In this document: one piece after another, positions 22,889 through 31,357 of the stretch
How the letters are laid out: the number at the start of each line of letters is the position of its first letter
How positions within the stretch are numbered: the first letter of the stretch is position 1
Source: Chloroflexota bacterium
Lineage (GTDB): Bacteria > Chloroflexota > Dehalococcoidia > Lucifugimonadales > UBA3495
Length of the DNA stretch: 35,497 nt
Assembly: GCA_022573285.1 (NCBI GenBank)
Contig: JACZUF010000033.1
Span: forward strand, 1-35,497
Direction: 5' to 3'
Made by a program: the position numbers and the translations under genes
The notes under the pieces: generated by a model
The model's database searches: none
What the model saw: only the letters and a program-made list of their open reading frames with translations
What the model was told of the DNA's origin: nothing

Positions 22889-24784
22889 ATGCCTCTGGTT
22901 TCCACCTCTGACCTGGCCGTGCACTACGGCGCCGACATCATATTGTCGGGCGTCAACCTGGATATCAATGAACGGGACCGCATCGGCATCGTCGGCCCCA
23001 ACGGCGGCGGCAAGACTTCCCTTCTAAGAGTGCTGGTGGGACAGCAGAGCCCAAGTGAAGGGAGAGTGGCCCGCTCCAACGGTATCCAGGTCGGCTACGT
23101 GCCCCAAGACCCCCAGTCGTCGTTCACCGGCACCCTCCGGGATGAGGTGCTGGGAGCCTTCGAGCAAGTCAGGTCGTTGGAAGAGGCCCTGGAAGCCGGC
23201 TCCCGGCGCCAGGACTCCCCAGACGGCGATGCCGGAGACGGCGAAGAAGCCGGCCGCCGCTACGCGGCCCTTCTGGAGCAGTACGAAGCCCTGGGCGGGT
23301 ATTCCTACGAAAGGGCCATGGAACGGATGGCGGACGGCCTTGGGCTGAGGCCGGTGACCCTGGACGCCCCAGCGTCGTCAGCCAGCGGCGGCGAGCGCAC
23401 CCGGGCGGCTTTGGCGAAGGCCCTCTTGGGCAACCCGGACCTGCTGGTGCTGGACGAGCCGACCAACTATCTTGACCTCAAGGGAGTCACCTGGCTGGAG
23501 CGCTACCTGACCCGCTTCGCTCCGGCGGTGGTGGTGGTCTCCCATGACCGTTATTTCCTGGACCATATGGCCACCCAGATCTGGGAGATAGACCACGGCC
23601 GCCTCAACATCTTCCCAGGCAACTTTTCCAAGTACCGGGTCCTGAAAGCCGAGCGCGACCTGCGCCAGTCAAAGGAGTACGCGGCCCAGCAGGAATTCAT
23701 CGTCAAGGAACAGGCGTTCATCGACCGGTACCGGGCCGGCCAAAGGTCCCGGGAGGCCAGGGGCCGGGAGACCCGCCTGCGGCGATTGGAGCGAATCGAC
23801 CGGCCTGATTCCGACCGGTCAATCTCGTTGTCCACTGCCGCCGCCAGCCGGACCGGAGAGGTGGTGCTGAGCACCAGCGGCTTGATGGTAGGTTACACCG
23901 ATGGCGCCGGGCCGACGGAACTGCTCAAGGTCCCCGATCTGAAACTGGCACGGGGTTCCCGCACGGCGGTGATTGGAGACAACGGCACCGGCAAGACCAC
24001 CTTCATCAAGACGGTCCTGGGCCTGGTCCCTCCCTTGGCAGGCTCGGTGGCCCTGGGCCACAACGTCAAGGTGGGCTACTACACTCAGGGACTGGACGCC
24101 TTGGTCGATGAGCACACCGTCTTGGACTCCTTCTTGGAGATCAAGAACATGCCCTTCGAGGAGGCCCGCTCCTATCTGGCGCGGTTCCTGTTCCAGGGTG
24201 AAGATGTGTTCCGGGAGGTCGGCGCCTGCAGCGGCGGTGAGAAGAGCCGTCTGGCGCTGGCCCGGTTGCTGATCACCGAGCCCAATCTGCTGGTCTTGGA
24301 CGAGCCCACGACCCATTTCGACATCCCCAGCCGGGAGGCTTTGGAGCAGGTGCTGATGGGCTATTCGGGCACCATACTGTTGGTGTCCCACGACCGACAT
24401 CTGGTATCGCTGCTTGCCGAATCCCTGTTGGTAACGGCCGACGGCGAGGTCACGGTCTTCCCCGGAACATTCGAGGAATGGACCGAGACCCAACGGCAAG
24501 CCGAAGCCGCCGCGGCGGCGGTCCGGGTGCAAGAGAAGGCCAAGCCGCCTCCGCCGCGCGCCCAACCCGTCAGGTCCGGGGGCCCCAGACGCCGGAATCC
24601 GGCGGCGCCCAAGATCGACGTGGAGGGCGTCATCATGGACTTGGAAGAAAGACTCAAGAGAATTGAAGAACAATTGCAGGAGGCGACTCTTGGCCAGGAC
24701 CTTGACGAGATGACGCGCCTGGCCGAAGAGCATGCCCGGACCCAGGCCGAACTGGAGCGGAAGCTGGAGGAATGGGAGGACTGA
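22889..24784 (+). CDS. ABC-F family ATPase (tandem ATP-binding domains, translation factor type)
   Basis: This 631-residue cytoplasmic protein has two ABC domains and no membrane segment. Domain one shows Walker A GPNGGGKT (about residue 36), signature ASGGE and Walker B LLVLDEPTNYLDL. Domain two shows Walker A GDNGTGKT, signature CSGGEKSRLALARLL and Walker B LLVLDEPTTHFDI, where the usual TNHLD is altered. Between them is a charged helical linker (residues about 245-300) and at the end an Ala/Pro-rich segment and an acidic coiled coil (DLEERLKRIEEQLQEA). This matches Uup/EttA/YdiF-like ABC-F proteins that bind the ribosomal E site and resolve stalled ribosomes; some confer antibiotic resistance. 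The C-terminal coiled coil favours a Uup/YdiF-like member. The ATG has only a distant GGAG upstream, so translation may be weak or regulated. Confidence 0.92.
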   Translation: MPLVSTSDLAVHYGADIILSGVNLDINERDRIGIVGPNGGGKTSLLRVLVGQQSPSEGRVARSNGIQVGYVPQDPQSSFTGTLRDEVLGAFEQVRSLEEALEAGSRRQDSPDGDAGDGEEAGRRYAALLEQYEALGGYSYERAMERMADGLGLRPVTLDAPASSASGGERTRAALAKALLGNPDLLVLDEPTNYLDLKGVTWLERYLTRFAPAVVVVSHDRYFLDHMATQIWEIDHGRLNIFPGNFSKYRVLKAERDLRQSKEYAAQQEFIVKEQAFIDRYRAGQRSREARGRETRLRRLERIDRPDSDRSISLSTAAASRTGEVVLSTSGLMVGYTDGAGPTELLKVPDLKLARGSRTAVIGDNGTGKTTFIKTVLGLVPPLAGSVALGHNVKVGYYTQGLDALVDEHTVLDSFLEIKNMPFEEARSYLARFLFQGEDVFREVGACSGGEKSRLALARLLITEPNLLVLDEPTTHFDIPSREALEQVLMGYSGTILLVSHDRHLVSLLAESLLVTADGEVTVFPGTFEEWTETQRQAEAAAAAVRVQEKAKPPPPRAQPVRSGGPRRRNPAAPKIDVEGVIMDLEERLKRIEEQLQEATLGQDLDEMTRLAEEHARTQAELERKLEEWED

Positions 24785-25212
24785 CGAAGACCATGTCATC
24801 GGCGACGAGCGGGGGCCATCCAAACTTTTTCTCAGAAGACCATGCCCAGGCGCCAACGCCGTCTTTCCGGCGAAGGCCGGAAACCAGAAGGGCTGCTTCG
24901 GTCAACCGTCATCCCGGGCGAGAATCCTGGATTCCAGCGGAAGCTGGAACGACGAAACACACCCGGGGCCAAATTCGATGGGCAAAAAAATAGCCCCCAA
25001 CTTCTTGGGAACTGCCGAGCATTATAGCAGAATGGTTCTTCGGTTGTCAACCTTTTGTGCGTAGATCGGCACAATACATTCAACGCCAGTAATGGACGCC
25101 CCGCCCGCTAAGAGCCGATCTCCGACAACGCCCCGCCTTCCCGGCAGTGATGTAATATACTGCACCCCGGACATCCCAGCCACCCACAGTCACCCAAACA
25201 ATTGGAGGCCCC
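24785..25212. repeat. Intergenic region with TTCCGGC...GCCGGAA-type repeats
   Basis: This 428 bp gap holds two copies of the palindromic unit seen at 6801-6938: one at about 24861-24887 (GTCTTTCCGGCGAAGGCCGG core) and a diverged one at 24926-24954 (CTGGATTCCAG, then GCTGGAACGACG). The rest (24990-25212) carries an AT-richer TAATAT box near 25153 that could be the -10 of the SDR gene, 55 bp from its start. No gene is visible here. Confidence 0.65.
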
Positions 25213-26040
25213 ATGACAACACGTGGCAATCGACTGGAAGGCAAGGTCGCCATCGTCACCGGCGCCGGCGCCACCGGCAGCGGCGATTTCGTGGGCATCG
25301 GCCAGGCCATATCCTTACTGTTCACCCGCCAAGGGGCCAAGGTTTTGCTGGTTGACCGGGACCAGAAGAACGCCGAGATTACGCTGTCTCAGATCAAAGA
25401 AGAAGGCGGCGATGCTTCGGTCTTCGTCGGCGACGTCACCAACATCGATTCCTGCCAGGAGATGACGGAGGCTGCGGTAAGCGCCTACGGGAAGCTGAAC
25501 GTCCTGGTGAACAACGTGGGCATCAGCGGCCCCGGCTCGGTCACCGACGTGGAAGAGGACTTCTGGGACACGGTGATGGACGTCAACCTGAAGAGCGTGA
25601 TGCTGACCAGCAAGTTCGCCATCCCGGAGATGATCAAGGACGGCGGCGGGTCCATCGTCAACCTGTCTTCCATCGTCGGTCTGCGGGCCGGCAGCGGCCG
25701 GCCCAGTCACGCCTACGCCGCCTCCAAGGGCGGAATATTGGGCCTTAGCAACTCCATGGCCGTCCACTACGGGCGGGACAACATCCGGGTGAACTGCATC
25801 GCCCCCGGCCACGTTTACAGTCCCATGGTCGCCCGGCACACCTCGGATGAATTGCTGGACCTGCGGCGAAGGGCCGGCCCCCTGGGCATCGAAGGCACCC
25901 CCTGGGACGTGGCTTGGGCCATCGTGTTTCTGGCCTCCGACGAGGCCCGCTGGATCTCGGGCGTCACGCTACCCGTGGACGCCGGACTCCTGGCCGCCAC
26001 GCCCCTGGCCATGTTCCCCCACCTTAAAGACCCGGAGTAG
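25213..26040 (+). CDS. Short-chain dehydrogenase/reductase (classical SDR)
   Basis: This 275-residue SDR has VTGAGATGSGDFVGIGQA at the cofactor site: the canonical TGxxxGxG carries an eight-residue insertion, a variant known in one SDR subgroup. It also has an Asp after strand two (LLVDRD, NAD preference), the structural NNVG, the catalytic serine in VNLSSIVG, and YAASK as the catalytic pair. The C-terminal ISGVTLPVDAG closes the fold. The ATG is preceded by TTGGAGGCCCC. It is a single plus-strand gene between repeat-rich gaps. It probably oxidises or reduces a secondary alcohol or keto acid in the surrounding catabolic network; the substrate is unknown. Confidence 0.92.
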   Translation: MTTRGNRLEGKVAIVTGAGATGSGDFVGIGQAISLLFTRQGAKVLLVDRDQKNAEITLSQIKEEGGDASVFVGDVTNIDSCQEMTEAAVSAYGKLNVLVNNVGISGPGSVTDVEEDFWDTVMDVNLKSVMLTSKFAIPEMIKDGGGSIVNLSSIVGLRAGSGRPSHAYAASKGGILGLSNSMAVHYGRDNIRVNCIAPGHVYSPMVARHTSDELLDLRRRAGPLGIEGTPWDVAWAIVFLASDEARWISGVTLPVDAGLLAATPLAMFPHLKDPE

Positions 26041-26089
26041 TCCGGGAGTTGACTAGGGGTTGTTTCAAAATCCGGGTATACTGATCAAT

Positions 26090-26216
26090 CGGTCCTTCGA
26101 CGAGCTCAGGATGAGCGGAAATAATGTATTCGACCGGTCCTTCGACAAGCTCAGGATGAGCGGTTTGGTTGGCCATCCGTCATTTTCTGCCCGCTCATGG
26201 TGAGCTTGTCGAACCA
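26090..26216. repeat. REP-like TTCGACA-GCTCA repeats, two direct and one inverted copy
   Basis: Two direct copies (26090-26118 and 26134-26163, core CTTCGACAAGCTCAGGATGAG) and one inverted copy (26190-26216, core CATGGTGAGCTTGTCGAA) fill the gap between convergent genes and end three bases from the stop codon of the CMD gene. They belong to the same family as those at 1215-1355. Their placement could let them act as a bidirectional transcription barrier, which is an inference. Confidence 0.75.
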
Positions 26217-26218
26217 CT

Positions 26219-27001
26219 CTAAGACCGGAAGATCTCGTTGGCCAGGTCGATGGCCGAGCGGGTGAACGGCAATCCGCAGTAGAAGGCGGCGTGGATGAAG
26301 ACCTCCACGATCTCTTCTTGGGTCAGACCCACGTTCAGCGCCCCGCGGATGTGGCCGGCCAACTGGGCTTCCCGTCCCAGGGCCGTCAGCGCCGCCAAGG
26401 TGCAGATTGAGCGGCTGGGCAGGTCCAGTCCCGGCCTGGTCCACACCGATCCCCAGTAGTACTCCGTGGTCAGCCGGTTGAACTCCCGTTCCGCCTGGGT
26501 CACCGGTCCCTGTCCACCGTCGGCGGGCGGGCCCATATATTCGACGCGGCGGGCCACGCCGCGGTTGTATAGGTCGTCGGGCGTTTCCGAAGTGTCAAAA
26601 ATTTGCTGGGGTGTGTAGTCCACGCCCTTCTCTTGGAATACTTCGTGGGCGATGGCCAGGGCATCCAGTGTCGCGGGAACGCCGCTGTAGAAAGACGAAT
26701 GCATCAGCACTTCGACGATCTGGACGGGTGTCAGGCCCAGGTTAAGGGCGTTGCCCAGGTGTCTCCTGACCTGGTTGTCCCGTTTCAGCACGGTCAATAT
26801 CGTGAGGGTGATCATCTCCCGTTGCTCCATCTTCAGGGCAGACCGTTGCCAGATGCTGCCGAAGAGGAATTCCCCGGCGATCCGGTTCAGGTCCGGGGCC
26901 ACCTCCCAGGCCACGGGGGCGGAGCCTCCGGTTAGGGTCCCGCCGCCAAACTTGGTGCGCGTTTCGATGCCCTTTTGGAACCGTTCGTCCAATGTTGTCA
27001 T
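26219..27001 (-). CDS. Two-domain carboxymuconolactone decarboxylase (CMD) family protein
   Basis: This 260-residue protein contains two copies of the CMD fold. In repeat one, QREMITLTILTVLKRDNQVRRHL is followed by NLGLTPVQIVEVLMHSSFYSGVP; in repeat two, SRSICTLAALTALGREAQLAGHI by NVGLTQEEIVEVFIHAAFYCGLP. The pattern is that of the protocatechuate branch gamma-carboxymuconolactone decarboxylase and its fused relatives. The redox CxxC of AhpD is absent, so a peroxidase role is unlikely. The ATG at 27001 has GGAG seven bases upstream. It is divergent from the thiolase gene, with 199 bp between them. Together with the Rieske and VOC genes it supports aromatic-type catabolism, but the substrate could differ from carboxymuconolactone. 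Confidence 0.9.
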   Translation of the reverse strand: MTTLDERFQKGIETRTKFGGGTLTGGSAPVAWEVAPDLNRIAGEFLFGSIWQRSALKMEQREMITLTILTVLKRDNQVRRHLGNALNLGLTPVQIVEVLMHSSFYSGVPATLDALAIAHEVFQEKGVDYTPQQIFDTSETPDDLYNRGVARRVEYMGPPADGGQGPVTQAEREFNRLTTEYYWGSVWTRPGLDLPSRSICTLAALTALGREAQLAGHIRGALNVGLTQEEIVEVFIHAAFYCGLPFTRSAIDLANEIFRS

Positions 27002-27200
27002 ATCCGTTCTCCAATCCCGTATTTTGATCTTTCACCAGACCAACGCATTGTAGTTACACAGACGGGCCACGCCAACCCGCGCCTGTGATACCCTGTTAGC
27101 CAAATCTGCTCCCTCGATTGAGGGTCTGTCACCACAATTTGAATTGGAACACGAGGCGAGAAGCTTTCACCCCACTCTGAACTGGAACGTGAGGTAAGGT

Positions 27201-28490
27201 ATGGAAATCCGCAATGCAGTCATCGTCGACGGCGTCCGTTCCCCATTCGGACGGGCCACCCGGGGCAAGCTGGTCGCCACCCGATTGGACGAGGTTGGCG
27301 GCAAGGTGATCAGGCACCTGCTGGACCGGAACCCCAAGGTCGAAGACCGTATGATCGAGGACGTGGGTCTGGGCAACGTGCTGGGCAAGGCCGAATTCGT
27401 GGACCTGGGCCGCGTGGCCCGCATGGCCGGACTGCCGCCCGAGGTGTCCACCTTCAACTCCAACCGTCAGTGCGGTTCCAGCATGGAAACCCTCCACCGG
27501 GTCGCCCAGTCCATCATGATCGGCGTCACCGACTGCGGCATCGCCCTGGGCGCCGAGCGCATGGAGCGCACCATCCCCGGCGAAGAAGGGACCTTCACCC
27601 GGATCACCGAGCCCACGCCCGTGGAGTTCACCAAGGAGCAGCGGGACCTGCCGCCGGACCACTACGACAATTTCTCGGTGCCCTTCCCGGATTTCATCTT
27701 GGACTCGCCCGCCAAGGTTTCCATGCTGCAGACGGCCCAGAACGTGGCCGAGGTCTACGGACTGTCCCGTGCCGACCTGGACGAGTACGCCGTGCCCAGC
27801 CACCGCAAGGCCGCCGAGGCCTATGAGGAGGGACGGTTCAGGGACGAGATCGTGCCCCTTGAAGTGGAACAGCCGGTGTTCGACGACCAAGGCGCATGGC
27901 TGCCCGACGAACGGGGCGAGACGATTACCTTTGACCAGGACGAATGCATCCGGCCCGGGACCAATTTCGAGGCCCTGATGAACCTCAACCCCATCCCCGG
28001 GGTGATTAGCTACGGCGGCAGCGAGATCGTCATCACCCCCGGAAACTCGTCTCCCACCAACGACGGCGTCAGCGCCATCTTGGTGATGAGCGAAGAGAAG
28101 GCCTTGGCCCTGGGGCTGGAGCCCCTGGCCCGGATCATCGGGTTCGGCGTTGCCGGGGTGAAGCCCCAGTTGATGGGTTTGGGCCCGGTGCCCGCCACCA
28201 ACAAGGCCATGAAATACGCCGGTCTCACCATGGACCAGATCGACCGAGTCGAGTTCAACGAGGCCTTCGCCGCCCAGATCATACCCAGCGCCAGGGAACT
28301 GGGCATACCCTTGGAGAAGTTGAACGTCAACGGAGGGGCCCTGGCCATCGGCCATCCCCTGGGCGCCACCGGAGCCCGGTTGGTGCTGTCCCTGGCCCAC
28401 GAGTTGCGCCGCTCCAACTTGACCTACGGTCTGGCCACCCAGTGCATCGGCGCCGGCATGGGCATCACCACGGTGATAGAGCGCCTCTAA
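27201..28490 (+). CDS. Thiolase family protein (acetyl-CoA acetyltransferase/3-ketoacyl-CoA thiolase type)
   Basis: This 429-residue thiolase has the nucleophile Cys91 in NRQCGSS, NEAFAAQ at 353, His385 in IGHPLGATGAR and Cys415 in QCIGAGMG, so the active site is complete. It cleaves a 3-ketoacyl-CoA with CoA to release acetyl-CoA, or runs the reverse condensation, in the cytoplasm. The ATG at 27201 is preceded by GAGGTAAGG. The 60 bp ahead contain an imperfect direct duplication (27140-27160 and 27178-27198) that repeats the ribosome-site region. It is a single gene, but its role as end step of ring-cleavage or fatty-acid-like catabolism fits the neighbouring decarboxylases and monooxygenases. 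Confidence 0.93.
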   Translation: MEIRNAVIVDGVRSPFGRATRGKLVATRLDEVGGKVIRHLLDRNPKVEDRMIEDVGLGNVLGKAEFVDLGRVARMAGLPPEVSTFNSNRQCGSSMETLHRVAQSIMIGVTDCGIALGAERMERTIPGEEGTFTRITEPTPVEFTKEQRDLPPDHYDNFSVPFPDFILDSPAKVSMLQTAQNVAEVYGLSRADLDEYAVPSHRKAAEAYEEGRFRDEIVPLEVEQPVFDDQGAWLPDERGETITFDQDECIRPGTNFEALMNLNPIPGVISYGGSEIVITPGNSSPTNDGVSAILVMSEEKALALGLEPLARIIGFGVAGVKPQLMGLGPVPATNKAMKYAGLTMDQIDRVEFNEAFAAQIIPSARELGIPLEKLNVNGGALAIGHPLGATGARLVLSLAHELRRSNLTYGLATQCIGAGMGITTVIERL

Positions 28491-28930
28491 GGCCTCCAAC
28501 TTCTCTGACTTCGGACCAACACGTAGGGGCACGGCATTGCCGTGCCCCTACGACGTTTGTGGGACGCCGGTCATGTGAGTCGGATACGGTCTTTCCGGCG
28601 ATAGCCGGAATCCAGATTGGTAGCGTGGGTCAAACACCGTTCTTTGAGGGCATCCTGGATTCCAGCTGTCGCTGGAATGACGTTGGGGCGTTACCCACCT
28701 AGTAGCCGCTTAACTAATAGCAGCCAAGGCGATACAGACCTTGGTTATCGACGCAATTACGGGGACGGTCTATTTCGCAGCCCTGGCTTGATAATTGTGA
28801 TTCTAGCTGGGCAATGCGGCGTTTTTGGCCACGGACGTCGAAGCGGCCATTCCTGAATGACAATGGTGACGGCTGTTTAGGTGGGAGGTGCAGAGCGCCT
28901 GCTTAACCGCCCTTTCAGACTCTAACGGGG
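28491..28930. repeat. Intergenic region with palindrome copy 3 and TTCCGGC...GCCGGAA repeats
   Basis: The third copy of the 31-bp palindrome is at 28522-28552. Palindromic units of the TTCCGGC family follow at 28589-28615 and 28654-28682. From 28723 to 28788 one frame reads AKAIQTLVIDAITGTVYFAALA-like sequence ending in two stops, possibly a relic of a coding tail, but I cannot identify it. No intact gene is present in these 440 bp. Confidence 0.7.
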
Positions 28931-29551
28931 CTAGCGTATCTTGTAGTACATCTTCGGCTCGGTGCCGTCGAGTACGTTCCTGATACGCGGGGCATGGCGG
29001 ATGAGCACCAGCGCAGTCGCAAAATAGCTGGGGATCGCTGCCTGGGGGAAAACAAAGTAGGCGATTATGGGCATCGTTGCCATGGCCGCCATCTGTCCGA
29101 CTACCATCAACCGGGTGAATCCCACGGTCACCAGGAAGGTCAGCACCCACAGCCCGACTAACGCGGGGGCGAAGTAGAATGCCAACACTGACGCGCAGGC
29201 AAGCCCCTTTCCGCCCTTTAACCGCAGAAACACGGAGTAGTTATGGCCAACTATTGCCGCGATGCCACCCACTCCGGCGCCCACGTTCTCTGGTAATCCT
29301 GAGCTTCGGGCCAGATAGACACCCACTGTAATGGCCAGAGCCGTCTTCAGCATGTCGCCCGCCAGGGTGATGAAGGTCAGCATCTTGGAACTGGTGGCTC
29401 GGTGAACGTTGGCCGTCCCCACGTTGGCCGTGCCCCACTGCAGGATGTCCTTCTGGGTGAAACGTTTGACTATTACGTAAGCCGTGGGGAAAGAGCCGGA
29501 GAGATAGCCTGCGGCCGCAACAACCACCCAGATGCCGAAATCAACTGCCAC
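28931..29551 (-). CDS. plsY: Glycerol-3-phosphate acyltransferase PlsY
   Basis: This 206-residue membrane protein carries the three PlsY motifs: AGYLSGSFPTAYVI near residue 18, GTANVGTANVHRATS near residue 40 and GHNYSVFLRLKGGKG near residue 98. About six hydrophobic segments span it. It transfers an acyl group from acyl-phosphate to glycerol-3-phosphate, the first step in phospholipid synthesis. I chose GTG at 29551 because GGAGG lies six bases upstream and this puts the first hydrophobic segment at the N-terminus; an upstream frame to 29617 overlaps the stress-protein gene. It follows that gene by 19 bp, so they share an operon. The second motif reads TANVGTANV in place of the more common G-NPGATNV. 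Confidence 0.9.
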   Translation of the reverse strand: MAVDFGIWVVVAAAGYLSGSFPTAYVIVKRFTQKDILQWGTANVGTANVHRATSSKMLTFITLAGDMLKTALAITVGVYLARSSGLPENVGAGVGGIAAIVGHNYSVFLRLKGGKGLACASVLAFYFAPALVGLWVLTFLVTVGFTRLMVVGQMAAMATMPIIAYFVFPQAAIPSYFATALVLIRHAPRIRNVLDGTEPKMYYKIR

Positions 29552-29570
29552 CGTACACCTCCAGCAAAGA

Positions 29571-30497
29571 TCAAGCGACCCGGACCACCAACACCGGGTC
29601 TCCAGAGTGGCGCACAACCCGGTCCGTTACGCTGCCCAAGGCCCACCGGGCGGGTCCCGAGCGCCCGTGGGTGGTCATCGCCACCAAGCTGTCGGGCGTT
29701 TCTTGGGCCACGTCCATTATCACGTGGGCAGCCGCGCCGCGCACTATCCGGTGGTCCACCGAAGCAACCCCCTGCCCACGTAGCGTTTCCTCCAGTCCTT
29801 GGAGATAGGCCGACGCCTGGTCCCCGGCCTCCCTGGCCATCTCCTCGAAGCTCGGAAAGTGAAGTCCGACGACCCCTTCCAGTCGTTCGTAGCCGGTCTG
29901 GGCGCTGAACTCTTCCGCAGTGGGGACCACGCGAAGCAGGGTGACCTTAAGATTCATAGCCTTGGCCAGCGCCGCTACGTCGGGGATCACCTGCTCCGAC
30001 AATGAAGATCCGTCCACTGGAACGATGATCGTCTCCAGATTCGTGTCCCGCTCCCCTTCCTGGCTGCCACGGACGATCAACATGGGATTTTTTGTGGAGT
30101 GGAGCACTTTGTCGGTCACGCTTCCCATGACCCACCGGGTAACCCCTGAACGTCCGTGAGTGGACATGGCTACCAAGGAGCCTGGCGACTTGTCGGCTTC
30201 ATCGATGATGCGGGAAACGGCGTCGCCCTCGAAGGCCTCGCACGTTACTTCCACCCCTGCCGTCTTGCTTATGACACTATTCAGGTAGTCAATGGTCTCG
30301 TCGCGGACCCCTTGGGAAATCCCGGTCTGGTAACGGCCGTGGGCCGGGTCGGCCGTGGCCTCGGACACCGAGGGGAAAACTTGTATGAGGTGGACCGGGA
30401 CCCCCAGGCCCAGGCTCATTCGGGTGACATGGGGCAAAACCCGTTCAGCGAGGGGCGATCCATCCAACGGTACAAGAATCCGATCGTACATAACCAT
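29571..30497 (-). CDS. Universal stress protein with two tandem UspA domains
   Basis: This 308-residue cytoplasmic protein has two UspA domains. Each begins with a DRILVPLDGS or TIIVPVDGS strand and ends with the ATP-binding loop, MSTHGRSGVTRWVMGSVTDKVL in repeat one and MTTHGRSGPARWALGSVTD in repeat two, so both domains are expected to bind ATP. Such proteins respond to nutrient, redox or membrane stress; their precise output is unknown. ATG at 30497 and a second in-frame ATG at 30491 both follow GAGGAGAGG; the second has the better spacing. It is the first gene of an operon with plsY, linking a stress sensor with membrane lipid synthesis, at least in expression. Confidence 0.92.
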   Translation of the reverse strand: MVMYDRILVPLDGSPLAERVLPHVTRMSLGLGVPVHLIQVFPSVSEATADPAHGRYQTGISQGVRDETIDYLNSVISKTAGVEVTCEAFEGDAVSRIIDEADKSPGSLVAMSTHGRSGVTRWVMGSVTDKVLHSTKNPMLIVRGSQEGERDTNLETIIVPVDGSSLSEQVIPDVAALAKAMNLKVTLLRVVPTAEEFSAQTGYERLEGVVGLHFPSFEEMAREAGDQASAYLQGLEETLRGQGVASVDHRIVRGAAAHVIMDVAQETPDSLVAMTTHGRSGPARWALGSVTDRVVRHSGDPVLVVRVA

Positions 30498-30795
30498 CCT
30501 CTCCTCAGGTGAGTATCGCCGTTGTGGCGATCCATCACTGGACCGCCAAGAAGCCTAATGAATTGCCGTGGCCACACCGGATACGGGATCTGGACCGTCT
30601 CTAAAATCCCGGTGTGAGAGTATGTCGTACCGGGTCCATGTTTCAGTATAGCGCGATTTAAGGAAGGCTGGACCGCCGCATTTTCACCATGGGACCCTGG
30701 TCTGGCCTGCCGAAGCAGGGCTTCTGGAGGCGGCCCAAGTAGTGATAGACTCTCCGCCAGATGTCCAGATACTGTCCTAAGCCCGGAGGAGAACG

Positions 30796-31353
30796 ATGGC
30801 GCGTTTACCCGTGGTTACAAGCGACATGGTCCCTGAGGAGTTCCGCGAGGCCTTCGCCGAGGTTACCGCCCCGGCCGGTGGGTCCATCACCGGGGGTCCC
30901 GGTTCGATAACCATCAACAGCCCGGAGATGGCCAGGCGCCGCAATCACCTGACCAGCTATCTGCGCTACGAGACCGAATTCCCCCAACGGATACTGGAAC
31001 TGGCCATCTTGACCGCCGCCAGGGCCATGGACTGCCGGTACGTATGGAACGCCCACGCTCCGGCGGCCCGGAAGGCCGGTGTCGCCGATTCCCTGGTGGA
31101 CGCCCTGCGGGACCAACGCCCGCTGCCGGACATGGCCCCCGACGAAGAGGCCATAATCAACTACGGCAACGAGTTCTTCAAGAACCACAAGGTCAGCCAG
31201 GCGGCCTTTGATCAAGCGTTGGAGCAGTTCGGCGCACAGCATCTGGTCGAGCTGACAACGCTGATGGGCCACTACGCCCAGACTGCTTTCTACCTGAACG
31301 CATTTGAGGTCGAACTGCCGGAGCAGGTCACGGAGCCACTGCTGCCGGTCTAG
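30796..31353 (+). CDS. Carboxymuconolactone decarboxylase (CMD)-family protein
   Basis: This 185-residue alpha-helical protein has LELAILTAARAMDCRYVWNAHAPAARKAGV, here read in two parts, the core of the CMD/AhpD fold. The CxxC of AhpD is reduced to a single Cys (MDCRYVW), so disulfide peroxidase chemistry is unlikely and the tryptophan-histidine pair is the usual replacement in related proteins. The N-terminal 50 residues contain a Gly-rich segment that resembles a linker. It ends four bases before the stop of the convergent oxidoreductase gene. The ATG has GGAGGAG upstream. It is probably a decarboxylase or a related stress protein. Confidence 0.85.
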   Translation: MARLPVVTSDMVPEEFREAFAEVTAPAGGSITGGPGSITINSPEMARRRNHLTSYLRYETEFPQRILELAILTAARAMDCRYVWNAHAPAARKAGVADSLVDALRDQRPLPDMAPDEEAIINYGNEFFKNHKVSQAAFDQALEQFGAQHLVELTTLMGHYAQTAFYLNAFEVELPEQVTEPLLPV

Positions 31354-31357
31354 CCCG

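Noticed and set aside
23819-24856. 345-codon minus-strand frame inside the ABC-F gene
   Set aside because: ABC-F motifs on the plus strand explain the open frame; no recognisable protein pattern on the minus strand.
25213-26040. SDR with disrupted cofactor motif as a pseudogene
   Set aside because: The eight-residue insertion in the glycine motif keeps frame and occurs in a known SDR subgroup; the catalytic residues are intact.
27129-28532. 467-codon minus-strand open frame opposite the thiolase
   Set aside because: The thiolase frame has all active-site residues. The antisense frame is a typical high-GC shadow without motifs.
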